Assembly (NCBI GenBank): GCA_012862575.1
Contig: BLSF01000009.1
Location: 1-64,000 of the forward strand
From: Parietichytrium sp. I65-24A
Taxonomy: Eukaryota > Sar > Bigyra > Thraustochytrida > Thraustochytriidae
DNA length: 64,000 nt
Direction of reading: 5' to 3'
The translations under genes and the position numbers were made by a program. Below the pieces are notes generated by a model. That model was not told the DNA's origin and did no database searches. It saw only the letters and a list, made by a program, of their open reading frames with translations. Of this stretch, positions 31,001-39,725 are shown piece by piece. Numbering within the stretch: the first letter of the stretch is position 1; every line of letters starts with the position of its first letter.

Positions 31001-32844
31001 AAAAGAACGGAGACACGGAGCTTGCAAAGAGAACGGAGGCGGCCGTGAGTAACGAAGGCCTCGACAAATACATCAAGATGCGTGAAGTGGGCATCGGGGA
31101 GACGGCAGTGAGGCAGAAAATGTTGATGGATGGCATCAAAGACGAAGCAGCCATTAGTGCAGTATTGAAAATCGCCCCCAAACCTGTCCCGAAGGCCACT
31201 CCAGAGAAAAAACAGGCTTTGGCAAGGCAACCGAAACAGGATAAAGACGTGCCCTCAGAAATCAGCACCGCGGATGCTGAGCAAGCTCTTGCCTCGCTAA
31301 AGGACATGGAAGGAAGCGAAAAGTATTTAAAGATGCAAAAGATGGGGCTGCCGCCCGCAGCGATCAAGCAAAAGATGGTCTTGGATAACGCCTCCGAAGA
31401 ACTCATAAAGACTTTCAGCATTGCGTTCAAGCTTGAAAGGCCAAAGCTGCCAGGCAATGCTGCTCCCCAAATGTCCCCAGATGTCGCAATGGAAAAGTTG
31501 AAAGCGCTGGATGGGTCGGAAAAATATCTTAAAATGAAGAGCATGGGGCTTCCTCCTCCTGCAATCAAGCAGAAGATGATGCTAGACAGCGTCTCAAAGG
31601 ACATGTTGTCACTCTTTGAGATCGCGTTCGGTCTTTCTCCGCCTCCTCAGTGTGGTGCGCCACCAGCTGCAAAGCGCAGAGGTCTGGTCAAACTTCACTG
31701 GAATCCAGTTCAGGTTCAATCCATCGAAAATACGGTGTGGGATACATCGATGGATATGCCGGAAGATGATCTGAAGGAGTTGGAAACTATATTCGCGGCA
31801 AAGAAAGCTACTAAAGTTGTGAAAGCAAAGAAAGCTGCCGCTCCCCTAGCAAAACGAAAGAGCGTGGTGTCTTCGAAGCGCGAGGCCAACGTGTCGATTG
31901 GACTATCTCAGTTCAAGCGAGATTTTGCCTCCTACGAGGAGCTCGCGGCGGCAATAGACACCGCTGAGACAGGAAAACTTGATAGTCAGAGACTAACTCT
32001 TTTGCTGGACCTCGTGCCGACCATGGAGGAACAGCAACTTTTGGAAGGAGAGGTTAAACGCATCGGACTCGAAAAATTCAACGAAGAAGCGAGCAACGTG
32101 GAAAAATTCTTCGTTGCACTTCGTGAAGTCGAAGACAGTCACAAGAAAATTAATGGGCTTGTGTTTCTGGCTCAGTTCTCTGAGGTCTGCACTGACCTCA
32201 ACCAAAAGTTGGCTACGATTCTTGGCGCTTGTGTTCAGGTGCGGTCAAGCACGCGACTACAAACCGTATTCACGATGATTTTGTCGATAGGAAATTTTAT
32301 TAACGGAGTGGAATCAGCCGCATTCTCACTGGACTCTCTTCTAAAGCTGAAGGAGACGAAAGGGTCAGACAATTCGAGTGTCATGGATTATTTGTGTAAC
32401 CTTGCGTATCGAAAAGGGGGGGATGATTTGCCCATGTTCGAGGAGGATCTTGCCGATGTCGAAGCGGCAAGCAGATTGCTTCCTAACGAGGTTTCCAAAG
32501 AGATTTCCCACATTGGTTCGCAGGTAAAGAACCTGAAGCAGCTGGTTCAGGGGATGGATGGATCAGGCTTTTCTGCTGGGATTTCGACGCAGCTTGCAAA
32601 AATCGAGCCCCAGCTGCAAAGGCTCTTTGAACAGGACGAAGAGATGCGAGCCTCCATTGAGCAAACTATCGCGTATCTTGGAGAGCGCGAAAATTGCACT
32701 GCAAAGCACATGTTTACCGTTATATCAGAATTTTGCAAGTCTTTTGTGGTTGCACGAGAGAAACGCACCACAAGAATTAAGAGGGAGCAGCGCATGAAAC
32801 GAGCGCAAGAAAGCAAGGCAGCTGCTGCAAACAAGCAAAAGTGA
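28081..32844 (+). CDS. multidomain formin: PH-like, ankyrin repeats, WW, WASH-CCDC53-like repeats, FH2
   Basis: This encodes 1587 residues. The Gln-rich N-terminus contains a duplicated 17-residue unit (109-142). A PH-like domain (about 178-292, starting GGLLWKVPFHGS) is followed by ankyrin repeats (about 320-560), a WW domain (about 601-629, with INHTTGVSQWEDPR), a long disordered Ser/Glu region, then three repeats of the form Y-x-KM-x2-x-G-x4-A-x-x-QKM-x2-D (near 995, 1080 and 1147). The FH2 actin-nucleating domain is about 1198-1580 (GLVKLHWNPV; VFTMILSIGNFING). The basic tail KRTTRIKREQRMKRAQ is DAD-like in position. Formins nucleate and elongate unbranched actin. The usual polyproline FH1 stretch before FH2 is nearly absent (only SPPPQ and GAPPA), and the three repeats occupy its place. 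PH and WW domains suggest membrane and Pro-ligand targeting. It is convergent with CEP104, 131 bp away. Confidence 0.92.
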   Translation: MTSIAPFEVVISSDDALEREEILPVPSQATQFVPRQQVRQSAARVLPVSGGDWLGPARAIHKPFQPQQQEERVQQQNTPIAPQSHHVQQAVHAIPESQPPANLFHAPQGIQSYVSQVQKNNDAGQGVQSYVGQVQKNNEAVFNHDFRVEESKEYNWSAQPPIAPPVMQEQISSLNVPAELVQQGGLLWKVPFHGSMGNGVKVRWFCVSHEGNQSVELRWHNPEKSSRKERSISLSDVTQILCGHQTRTFKELSSDRAPAADLCFSLILSDRTLDLAAFTIKEAELWVRGISSFTRCKPLGISHSVTNAKDTSLSARAPKLQTIVLSLFDACYEDNAEQVSDLLETYDIDIDMLEPGERFGDSCLIIACKFGHVKIAEVCLRYGASNDPHPDYGQTALQAAVAGGHLVCAKLLLDTAAPSGMDSVIVNDVDQKKSAPIHDAATRKDVFLLQLLLRHGADMNILNGQGQTILHRAILSPPQLPVEAQRDRLRSLQVLLDEGADDIINAQDDNGNTALHFAVQSGDVVLVRTLLESAANPILANAHGLRPYDLARNKDFRQIMSLLSEYEGWYDDQGQLHEEEVCSVEENYSVEEQPHVQAEYTQYYSEEGYAYYINHTTGVSQWEDPRVTTKACVVYSGHQDYNDVCANSQAHSYREDSLATGHATNVSQGAFHHVNQSVPKHDSVSVLQSARSVGARIRAELYRAREAERQLHLIDQELQSGSSETYGEDSVISMSEQLLSKRSGVESGSQNLHDAFKSGLQPSSRNVMFSDSNSGNSEQNVNSGESYGEQVVHGDSNGADTLPYVGKCHPPSADQYERQVLQGKAHGVSNARGSGDLHGNLARSENPSSPENDGIRVDNNMGSRYATSVTNLAPGAGHANTCSIERKPSAEFTEQQFSNASPPKANLATLAEKSSGVEPLIVSGSEAQTIVATKELEVERPKAVTEALTGVAKEDTKTRGAEENVDERVQISEEKNGDTELAKRTEAAVSNEGLDKYIKMREVGIGETAVRQKMLMDGIKDEAAISAVLKIAPKPVPKATPEKKQALARQPKQDKDVPSEISTADAEQALASLKDMEGSEKYLKMQKMGLPPAAIKQKMVLDNASEELIKTFSIAFKLERPKLPGNAAPQMSPDVAMEKLKALDGSEKYLKMKSMGLPPPAIKQKMMLDSVSKDMLSLFEIAFGLSPPPQCGAPPAAKRRGLVKLHWNPVQVQSIENTVWDTSMDMPEDDLKELETIFAAKKATKVVKAKKAAAPLAKRKSVVSSKREANVSIGLSQFKRDFASYEELAAAIDTAETGKLDSQRLTLLLDLVPTMEEQQLLEGEVKRIGLEKFNEEASNVEKFFVALREVEDSHKKINGLVFLAQFSEVCTDLNQKLATILGACVQVRSSTRLQTVFTMILSIGNFINGVESAAFSLDSLLKLKETKGSDNSSVMDYLCNLAYRKGGDDLPMFEEDLADVEAASRLLPNEVSKEISHIGSQVKNLKQLVQGMDGSGFSAGISTQLAKIEPQLQRLFEQDEEMRASIEQTIAYLGERENCTAKHMFTVISEFCKSFVVAREKRTTRIKREQRMKRAQESKAAAANKQK
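28405..28506 (+). repeat. 51-bp tandem duplication inside formin coding sequence
   Basis: Two in-frame 51-bp copies (28405-28455, 28456-28506) encode G-I/V-QSYV-S/G-QVQKNN units. Divergence is low, so the duplication is recent. Confidence 0.85.
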
Positions 32845-32881
32845 TCTTGTCCCTCAAGAGTTGTGACGAGTGATACCGCCT

Positions 32882-32887
32882 TTTATT
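32882..32887 (-). terminator. candidate poly(A) signal of CEP104 gene
   Basis: AATAAA on the minus strand lies 89 nt after the CEP104 stop codon and inside the 131-bp convergent spacer shared with the formin gene. The two transcripts probably overlap at their 3' ends. Confidence 0.45.
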
Positions 32888-32975
32888 GAGAAAGACGTTA
32901 CAGGTCAAAAAACCCAAATCTTAAGAGCCAGAAGGAATTCGTGCATTCTAATCAAGACAAAATTGCATTTGCTTA

Positions 32976-35975
32976 TCATTTCAAGTGTGTAGTCCGTGTA
33001 TTCTTTGGGCAAATATCCACCAGTAGATGTTTCCGCCAGCCTTTTTCGCCGGGCTTGGCATCTCTGTGGCACAATGGACACCGATTTGCTTTGTTAAGAG
33101 GCTGCACGGGCAAGCAGGATGCCCTCTGAACATGTTGGTCGAAAAATTGCGCCGCAATGGCCTCGTGGCATCTAGGACATTGTTTGTGGTTATCCTTGTT
33201 TTCGCATTCAGTCAGCAAATGATTATTCAGCAACGCCACCTCGATGATTTGGTCACACTGAGGGCATGACACAAGCATGGGGCATTCCTTCCAGTAATGC
33301 ATGTCAAGCGCATCGTCCGTGAAGCTTTCGTCATAGCGCGAGCAAAATTGACAAGTGAAAGGCTCAACGTCTTCCTCCTCTTCGTCATCGTCGTCAAAGC
33401 GATCCTTGGGACTCGGTGCATGAACAACATTTATATTAATATTGAGGTCGCTGTCCTTGGACTCCCCGTGCTTGCCCTCGTCCGCTTTGCGTGCGGAGGC
33501 TTTGCGCTCTTGCTTTCGAGCAGAGTTGGCGCCACCGGATGACTTTTGCGAGCGAGCAGAGCCAGGCTCGGCAGGGTTAGGCGTTTTGGAGGCTGCCTTG
33601 CGAGCTGGAGAAAGTTGCTGTGCACCAGGGCTCCGAGCGCGCGCGGGCCTTCCATTCGCTTGATCTGCCTGATCAAAGCCAGCTTGGTATTCCTCCATTT
33701 GCTTGGGCCGCAGGTCCTTTAAATAAGGCATGACCGCATCGCCCATGTAGCTGTAGATCTGCATCACTAGATCCTTTGCGGCTTCGCGCACCTCAGCGTG
33801 CGGATGAGCTAAGCAGTTGTTTGTATTAGCAAAAGACATAACAGCTTCGAGCCCCGTCCCTTGCTCGTCCTGCAGGCCGACCTCGTGCAGCAGCTCTATT
33901 AACACCAAAACGCGACCCAAAAGTTGCCTCCAAAGCAACGACTTGCCTTGTCTGGGCTGTTTCATAACTGCCGAGGCGATCAAAGGAGGCCCGATGTGCT
34001 TGAGCTTGGAAAGCTGAACTAAACTCTGCTGAGAAGCCTGGCGAAGTTTGGCAGTATTATTTCCCAACCTCTCCACCAGAACCGGCAAGAGCTGCTCAAG
34101 GGTGTGAAGGTCTTGCCTTTTCAAATCCTTGGCCTCCGTAGCCGCCAATTCAAATATTCGGAGTCCTTCCAGGTACACTGTCGCGATCTTGTCCCCAAGA
34201 GCAATTTTGCAGATTTGCATAAAACCGGAGAAGGTCTTGTTGTCATTTGCATCGTAGGCAGACATGTCTAGACACAGCGCGGACAATGCAGCCCCGCGCA
34301 ACTTTCCGTTTCGTGAATAAATGCAACGAACCAAATACTCTCCAAAAATATCAATCAGAGGCTGTGTTTCGGCGCCAAGCCCGGTAGGAAGAGGTTCGGC
34401 TTCGGGAAGATCTTCATAGCCCGGGACCTTGCCAAGCGCGTCAGCGACAACCTTCGGGTCCGTGGAAAATGGCTGAGGGCCAGCACCATCTGGATTCTCA
34501 CCATTTATCGCATCATCTCCAGGAAAACCGCCCGTTGACCTCGCGCTCATCGCTCCGGCTCCAGGAGAGCGCTGGTGCACTGGTAGCGGCCGTTCATCTT
34601 CCATATTTTGCTTTTGATGCACCGGCAGAGGGCGATCGTCCACGTAATCTTGCTGATAAAAGCCGCTTTCTTCGACAGGGTACCTGTTTCCTGCAGGAGT
34701 TCCGAAACCCTCTCTATCGTCAGGGTAGAAATTACTGCGAGCCGATTCACGTCCGGAAGGAAAGGGCTGGTGGTGCGGTGTGTGATTGTGATTGCCCCGA
34801 TCCATCATATCTCTGTCATCGGCGTGAGACAACCGGCTGGAAGTCCGCCTTTGTGGCTGCTGCTGCTGTTGATGGTAGTAAGCATCGGCGACGTTATTAT
34901 TGCCTACGTGCTCAAATTCGCCTCTTCTTGCGCTCCCTATGGAGTCGGACCAATTTGCAGAGGCTTGATTCGGGCGTGCTTGTTGGAGTGCGCGGCCGCC
35001 AGATTCCATCCTCGCACTTTGGAGGTTCTCTGCCCTGCCGCCTTCTAATACTTGAGAAACCATGTGTTTTATATCTTGTCGGAGAGCGGTGATCTCTTTT
35101 TTCACGTAAGACGCTTCATCGTAATCCTCCCTCTGGACTGCCTCCCGTTTGGCGCTCTCAAGCTCTGCGAGGCGCATCCCAACCTGCTTGAGACTTTCCT
35201 CAGCGCGTTTGATCTCTTTGGCGAGCTCAAAGTCTTCATCATCTACGGCTCTCTCCTTTGCTTGATGGAGCATCCGAATTTGCTGTGCAGTTCCTTGATC
35301 GAAATTCATATCAAATGCAAGATCTTCAAGCGGGGGCACTGCTTTAGGAACAGCCGCGCTGTACTTTGCGCCTCTGTCAGACCCCCTGGACGAAAGCTCC
35401 CTTCCTGCGGGAAAGCCAAGCACGTTAATGGCGATAATACCGGTTTGATTGTAAATGTTGTGCCGATTGAGATGGCATTTGTGAATCAAAAGTTTCAAAA
35501 ACCTGCCCCGCTTGCCCACATACACACTCTTGAGCTCGCGGGCGGCAAACTCGCTGCGCTCATTGTCGTCAAGGGAGAGATGCCCCAGCCTTTTAAACGA
35601 ACACCTCCCATAATCCTCCCCAGTTCCCACAAACACGTCAATTTTGGTCGCAATCTTGAACTCGTGAGACAGAATCTGCAACTGGGACAGCTGCACATCT
35701 CCCACCGCGAATTCAAGCCCTATCTCCTGCGGATACTCGCAAAATGCCGGCGACTGCCAGCCCCTCGTCTGCGGCGAATGCGCATTCAGCTCCTGCGCCG
35801 GGAATTCGGGGTCCTCCCCGGACGCAAACGACACCTTGAACTTGATCTGCTTTGGCGCCACCTGCGCTGGCCCTGGTTGGGCCATGGCGAAATGCTTCCC
35901 CACATGCGCATGCTTGCCCTGCGATCCTGTCCTCGGCCGCTGTTGCGGGTGCTGCGAGTACTCTTCCCTCTCCAT
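32976..35975 (-). CDS. CEP104: CEP104 family ciliary-tip/centriolar protein
   Basis: This encodes 999 residues, close to animal CEP104 (about 925). The order matches the family: an N-terminal jelly-roll domain (about 30-160, with ELNAHSPQTRGWQSPAFCEYPQEI), coiled coil (about 235-320), low-complexity linker, TOG domain (about 515-770) and a C-terminal zinc-finger array (about 875-990, with CQFC, CPQC, CPRC and CPLC pairs). In animals and Chlamydomonas it sits at the tip of the ciliary microtubules, and its TOG domain binds tubulin. Its presence implies this organism builds a cilium. The frame extends upstream without an ATG; the first ATG is at 35975 and the jelly-roll begins about 45 residues later. 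It is tandem with the copine gene (985 bp) and convergent with the formin gene. Confidence 0.95.
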   Translation of the reverse strand: MEREEYSQHPQQRPRTGSQGKHAHVGKHFAMAQPGPAQVAPKQIKFKVSFASGEDPEFPAQELNAHSPQTRGWQSPAFCEYPQEIGLEFAVGDVQLSQLQILSHEFKIATKIDVFVGTGEDYGRCSFKRLGHLSLDDNERSEFAARELKSVYVGKRGRFLKLLIHKCHLNRHNIYNQTGIIAINVLGFPAGRELSSRGSDRGAKYSAAVPKAVPPLEDLAFDMNFDQGTAQQIRMLHQAKERAVDDEDFELAKEIKRAEESLKQVGMRLAELESAKREAVQREDYDEASYVKKEITALRQDIKHMVSQVLEGGRAENLQSARMESGGRALQQARPNQASANWSDSIGSARRGEFEHVGNNNVADAYYHQQQQQPQRRTSSRLSHADDRDMMDRGNHNHTPHHQPFPSGRESARSNFYPDDREGFGTPAGNRYPVEESGFYQQDYVDDRPLPVHQKQNMEDERPLPVHQRSPGAGAMSARSTGGFPGDDAINGENPDGAGPQPFSTDPKVVADALGKVPGYEDLPEAEPLPTGLGAETQPLIDIFGEYLVRCIYSRNGKLRGAALSALCLDMSAYDANDNKTFSGFMQICKIALGDKIATVYLEGLRIFELAATEAKDLKRQDLHTLEQLLPVLVERLGNNTAKLRQASQQSLVQLSKLKHIGPPLIASAVMKQPRQGKSLLWRQLLGRVLVLIELLHEVGLQDEQGTGLEAVMSFANTNNCLAHPHAEVREAAKDLVMQIYSYMGDAVMPYLKDLRPKQMEEYQAGFDQADQANGRPARARSPGAQQLSPARKAASKTPNPAEPGSARSQKSSGGANSARKQERKASARKADEGKHGESKDSDLNININVVHAPSPKDRFDDDDEEEEDVEPFTCQFCSRYDESFTDDALDMHYWKECPMLVSCPQCDQIIEVALLNNHLLTECENKDNHKQCPRCHEAIAAQFFDQHVQRASCLPVQPLNKANRCPLCHRDAKPGEKGWRKHLLVDICPKNTRTTHLK

Positions 35976-36960
35976 CGTCTCCGCTTTTGCCAAGTCTCAA
36001 AGTGCTCAAAGTCTCAAACCACGACTAACCAACGAAAACGAAAACGAAAAACACCAAAGCCCAAAAAGCCCCAAAAGCCCCAAAAGCCCTCAGTACAGCG
36101 CAGTGTGCGCGCCGCCCACTGTCCTCGCAGCGGACACCTGCAAACCTCAGATCTCAAAATCTCAAGTCTTGAATCTCGCGGCAGTCCCCGCTCTCTTGTA
36201 TGTGTTTGAATTTCGGATTGCCACTCTCGCTTTCTTGTCCTTCTTGCTTTTCATTCTTCACATCTCACTCTCACATCTTTGAATTTATTATTTCGAGTCC
36301 TATTTACGGTAAGCTTATATGCCAGATGGTAGTACTCAGTACCAGTGGACTGAGTAGCCAGCGTTAGTGCCTCGTACGGGATAGTCATCGCATAGGCAAT
36401 ATTGATAGTCCTCGTAACGTATGGTCCGAGGTGTACGGATTCCTATTGTATAGGGTAGCCTCACTATCATAAAGGGGGTGTAGATGCAATTATGGACTGG
36501 TAGATGGCTTGGGGGAATCGTATGCTCATTAGGCTGGTAGAGTTGATGGTATGGCGGATGGTAGCGGAGGCTGAGGGAAGCAGGGCGATTGTTGCTTCTA
36601 TGGAGATTGGGTAAGAGTGCCAACGCGCCGGAGAACAAAAGGAAGCCTACGAACAACTGGAAACGGATGGAATGAGATGATGATAATTTGGTCATGGCAT
36701 GTCTTGGCAGGACTTGCTGGTCAGAGGGAGAGCGAGCGAATTCAGGATGAGCCACAGAGGGGAAGACTTTGCATGTGCTACTTTCATGATCAACGGATTC
36801 ATTCCATCTAATATTGAGAAATGAAGCACATTGTGGACGAGGAAAGGGACGGTGTGAAATTCGTCAGCGGGAGATCTGGGTTCTACTCACGCAGTCCCTG
36901 GACAAATGTGTGGCAGCCAGCACAATCTTTTCACTGTTTTACATTGGAGATTAAATTGGA
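35976..36960 (-). other. intergenic region between copine and CEP104 (985 bp)
   Basis: This holds the 5' region of CEP104 and the 3' end of the copine gene. Near CEP104 are short ACGAAA and AGCCCCAAA repeats on the plus strand. A GTACTCAGTACC patch lies at about 36332-36343. I see no gene here. Confidence 0.6.
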
Positions 36961-38803
36961 TTACAAAGCGAAGGCCTGGGCCAAAACAGCTTTGCCAGCT
37001 TGGGCAAGTTGTGGGTCGCTGGGAGCGATTGGGGCCGCCGGAACAACTGAAGCTTGCGGAGCACCATATGCTTGAGTTTCCAAAGGAACGGCGGACGCTG
37101 ATACCTGGATCGGCTGATTGGGGCGAATTCCTCGACGCTCAAAGAAATCGACGACTTGGCCAGGGATTTCAGCTAAAGTCTGGCGCGCAAGCTGTTCTCC
37201 GTCGTTTCGGCAAGCGGAAAACGGGACAAATTGCACAATGTCTCTCAGAGCCTTTTTCCCGGAACCCGATGCGAGTGTGCGGTTGTCGCCGTCGAGAACG
37301 ACCATTGAAGACATATCAGCGTTGCCCACGCCTACAATCACAACCGAGAGTGGTTTGTGAGAACCCTCAACAATCGCATCTATAGTTGGCTGCATGTCCA
37401 TGATCGCACCGTCGGTCAAGATGAGCAAGATGTTGTACTCTTGTGCGTATTGAGAAATTTCGGGATTATGCACCATTCCATTCACCTGATGTAGAAGGTT
37501 TGCAAAGTAGGTGGGTCCGCTAAGAGAAACTGTTTGCAGGGAATAGTCGTATGCTTGCATCACCCCGTGGATACCCTGAACCTCTGGATTCGAGAAATTG
37601 CCGTTGAGGGGAAAGCAGTGACTCACTGAACCTTGAAAGATCCCACCAAAACCAAAAGCTGGGATCCTTCCGTCCGAGTCGTAGGCTTGAAGGATTGCCC
37701 CCACTGAAGAAATGGCTGCCTGATACTGGTTCATCTGTTGCGGGTTATGGTAATGCAGCGACCTGATAGGAAACCAAAGAGGAAAGGGAAACAAAAGTTA
37801 GGACGATCGCTCTCCGCTTGTCTCGCAAACAGCTCGCTGGTGAGAAAATAACGACAACGAAAACTTACCCCGGACTCCTTGGATCCCCATTAGATGCAGT
37901 AAAGTCCACTGCTACGAAAAGGTTGAGGCGCAAACCGCCGGCGATATAGTCGACAAAAGCACTGGTTGGCGAAGCTTTGACTTGGGCGTTCATAACGACG
38001 ACCCGTCCCGAGCTCTGGTAGCTTGCCTTTTTGTACTTTGACCTGGTGGGAGGATGCACAACGTTGAATTCTTTGCCAGCACCTCCTGCCAATATTTCTT
38101 TCAGTGTCGTGTAGAAATCTCCGATCAAGTCGGGCTGCGACCCTTCGTCGTAGTCGTAAACTGTAAATTTTAATTGGGTTTCTGGATTGGATTGGCAAAG
38201 CTTGTCGAGGGAAATTTCTGCTGGCCTCCAAGTAGGGCTGTTGTTGCTCTTTATCCACTCCGACTGGTGCACTGCTGTCCATTCGCCCCCGATCATTCTA
38301 TGAATCACAAAGTAAGGATCGCTTCGCCCAAAACCGCCCCAGTCTTTCGAATCTAGCTTTTCTGCACGAAGCTGAAAGCGAAGCGATCCACCACCATCAG
38401 ATTTTTTTTCCGCGGCAACAGCAATTGAACCCTTGTTTGTGCGCCCGGACTTGTTCAACTGAAACCTCTTTTGCTGACCTGGCGACCCCATTAAGTTTCC
38501 GAGCGAGAATGTCGCGCTCCCGAGAAAGTCGTGGTTCGAGTGCTTGTCATAATCGTACACCAGAACTTCCACTGTCTGCTGCTCTTCAAATTTGAACTTT
38601 ACGTCAATGTGGTCCGCCCAGCTCCCAGTCTTTACGTTCTTCAGGGGCCTCGTCTGCCCGCATAATCGCCGCGGCCCTTTCGACCCGTCTCTGACGTACA
38701 CCTCCGCGAACGGGTCGCTCTCCGTCATCACATCCTCGCTCTCGAGGTTCGCGAACGAGAGCACCAGGCTCAGGTCGCAACCCAGCGGGCCAATGCCTGC
38801 CAT
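36961..38803 (-). CDS. copine (C2A-C2B-copine/vWA domains), one intron
   Basis: Exon 1 is 38803-37869 and exon 2 is 37762-36961, giving 578 residues, a normal copine length. C2A (about 8-130) has acidic calcium-loop residues such as ESDPFAE and YDYDKHSNHDF. C2B (about 140-290) has GRSDPYF and YDYDEGSQPDL. The intron lies in the conserved junction DFTASNGDPRSP/G-SLHYHNP, which restores the copine signature when spliced. The vWA-like domain follows (about 300-520; AYDSDGRIPAFGFGG, ILTDGAIMDM). Copines are calcium-dependent phospholipid-binding proteins that move to membranes on calcium rise. A Pro/Ala-rich tail ends the protein. It is divergent from the RanGAP gene. Confidence 0.95.
37763..37868 (-). 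other. intron of copine gene (106 nt)
   Basis: Minus-strand donor GTAAGT begins at 37868 and acceptor TATCAG ends at 37763, after a pyrimidine-rich stretch. It interrupts a Gly codon (two bases before, one after). Retention gives an immediate TAA stop, truncating the protein after C2B. Confidence 0.92.
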
Positions 38804-39725
38804 CCTCGCTTGTTCTTCCGCCTTGATATATATCCGACGCTGACTGTGACCTCAAAGTGTTCAATGTTCAATGTCTGCTTCCCTTCCTTCGCCCTGTCAC
38901 GTCTCACTTTCACATTTTTCACATTTTGTTCAGTGAACACAGTCAATGAAAATCTTCTCTCTCTTCATCTTCACTATCCACACTATCTATCCATATCTAT
39001 CCTGATGACCTGGCTTCCGTAGCACCAGCTACTCAGTACCGCCCTCTGCTAGCTAGTGAGAAGGGGAACCAAAACGGCGTTTCAGCGCAAGTTTGTTTCG
39101 TATGTTTTTGTGCGCAGTTTTGTAACGCTCGTGCTGCAGCATCGGCACCTCACTCACTCACTCACTCACAGCGGGCGAGAGCGTTAATGCGGTGTCGATC
39201 ATATGCAGTTCTGCTCTATTCTGTTTCGTTCTGATCTGTGAAGAAGTAGTTTCCAAATGGGTTCTGGCTTACCTTGTGCGTCCCTGGGATTGAGCATTGG
39301 CGGATCTTCTCATTCCCTTCCAAGTTCCAAGAAAACTGCGCTTGTTTGGGGTGCGATGTATGCGAGGTCGTCTTCCCGGGGGCGACCTTTTTGCTAAATT
39401 CTAAAAGTTAAAACTTTCAATTGATTGAAAAATAAAGAAGGTCGTAAAAAAAAAAGTCCGGGAAGCAATGAGCTAGAAAGTGTACTAATATATTTGGAGA
39501 CTCGTCCGAAAGTTCCCCTGTTCGTCTCAGTTCGCTCATCCACCCAAGGTAGCCAAGGAAAGTTCGATTTGAATCGTGACAGAGATACTCGAGGAGGCGA
39601 ACGCGAGCCAGTGGCAGTGGCAGAGGCAGAGTTTAGGCCAATAGCAGACTCTTGTGGTCTTTGTACGAGGGGAACACCTCAATTTGAGTTTGGCAAGTCA
39701 AGGAAAGCAAGCGGAGAAAGAAAAG
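38804..39725. other. divergent intergenic region (922 bp)
   Basis: This is the shared 5' region of the copine (-) and RanGAP (+) genes. TATATAT at 38827-38833 lies only about 24 nt from the copine ATG, close for a functional TATA box. (CACT) repeats lie around 39151-39168. The RanGAP side ends in a purine-rich leader. Confidence 0.6.

Noticed and set aside
30591-31604. 337-codon minus-strand open frame
   Set aside because: Antisense to the formin linker and repeats. Ser/Phe-rich composition is what the complement of Glu/Lys/Ala codons gives.
35052-36209. 385-codon plus-strand open frame
   Set aside because: Antisense to the CEP104 N-terminal region, where the jelly-roll domain is conserved on the minus strand.
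38827-38833. TATATAT near the copine start as a TATA box
   Set aside because: Only about 24 nt from the ATG, leaving almost no room for a transcription start and leader. It may be chance.
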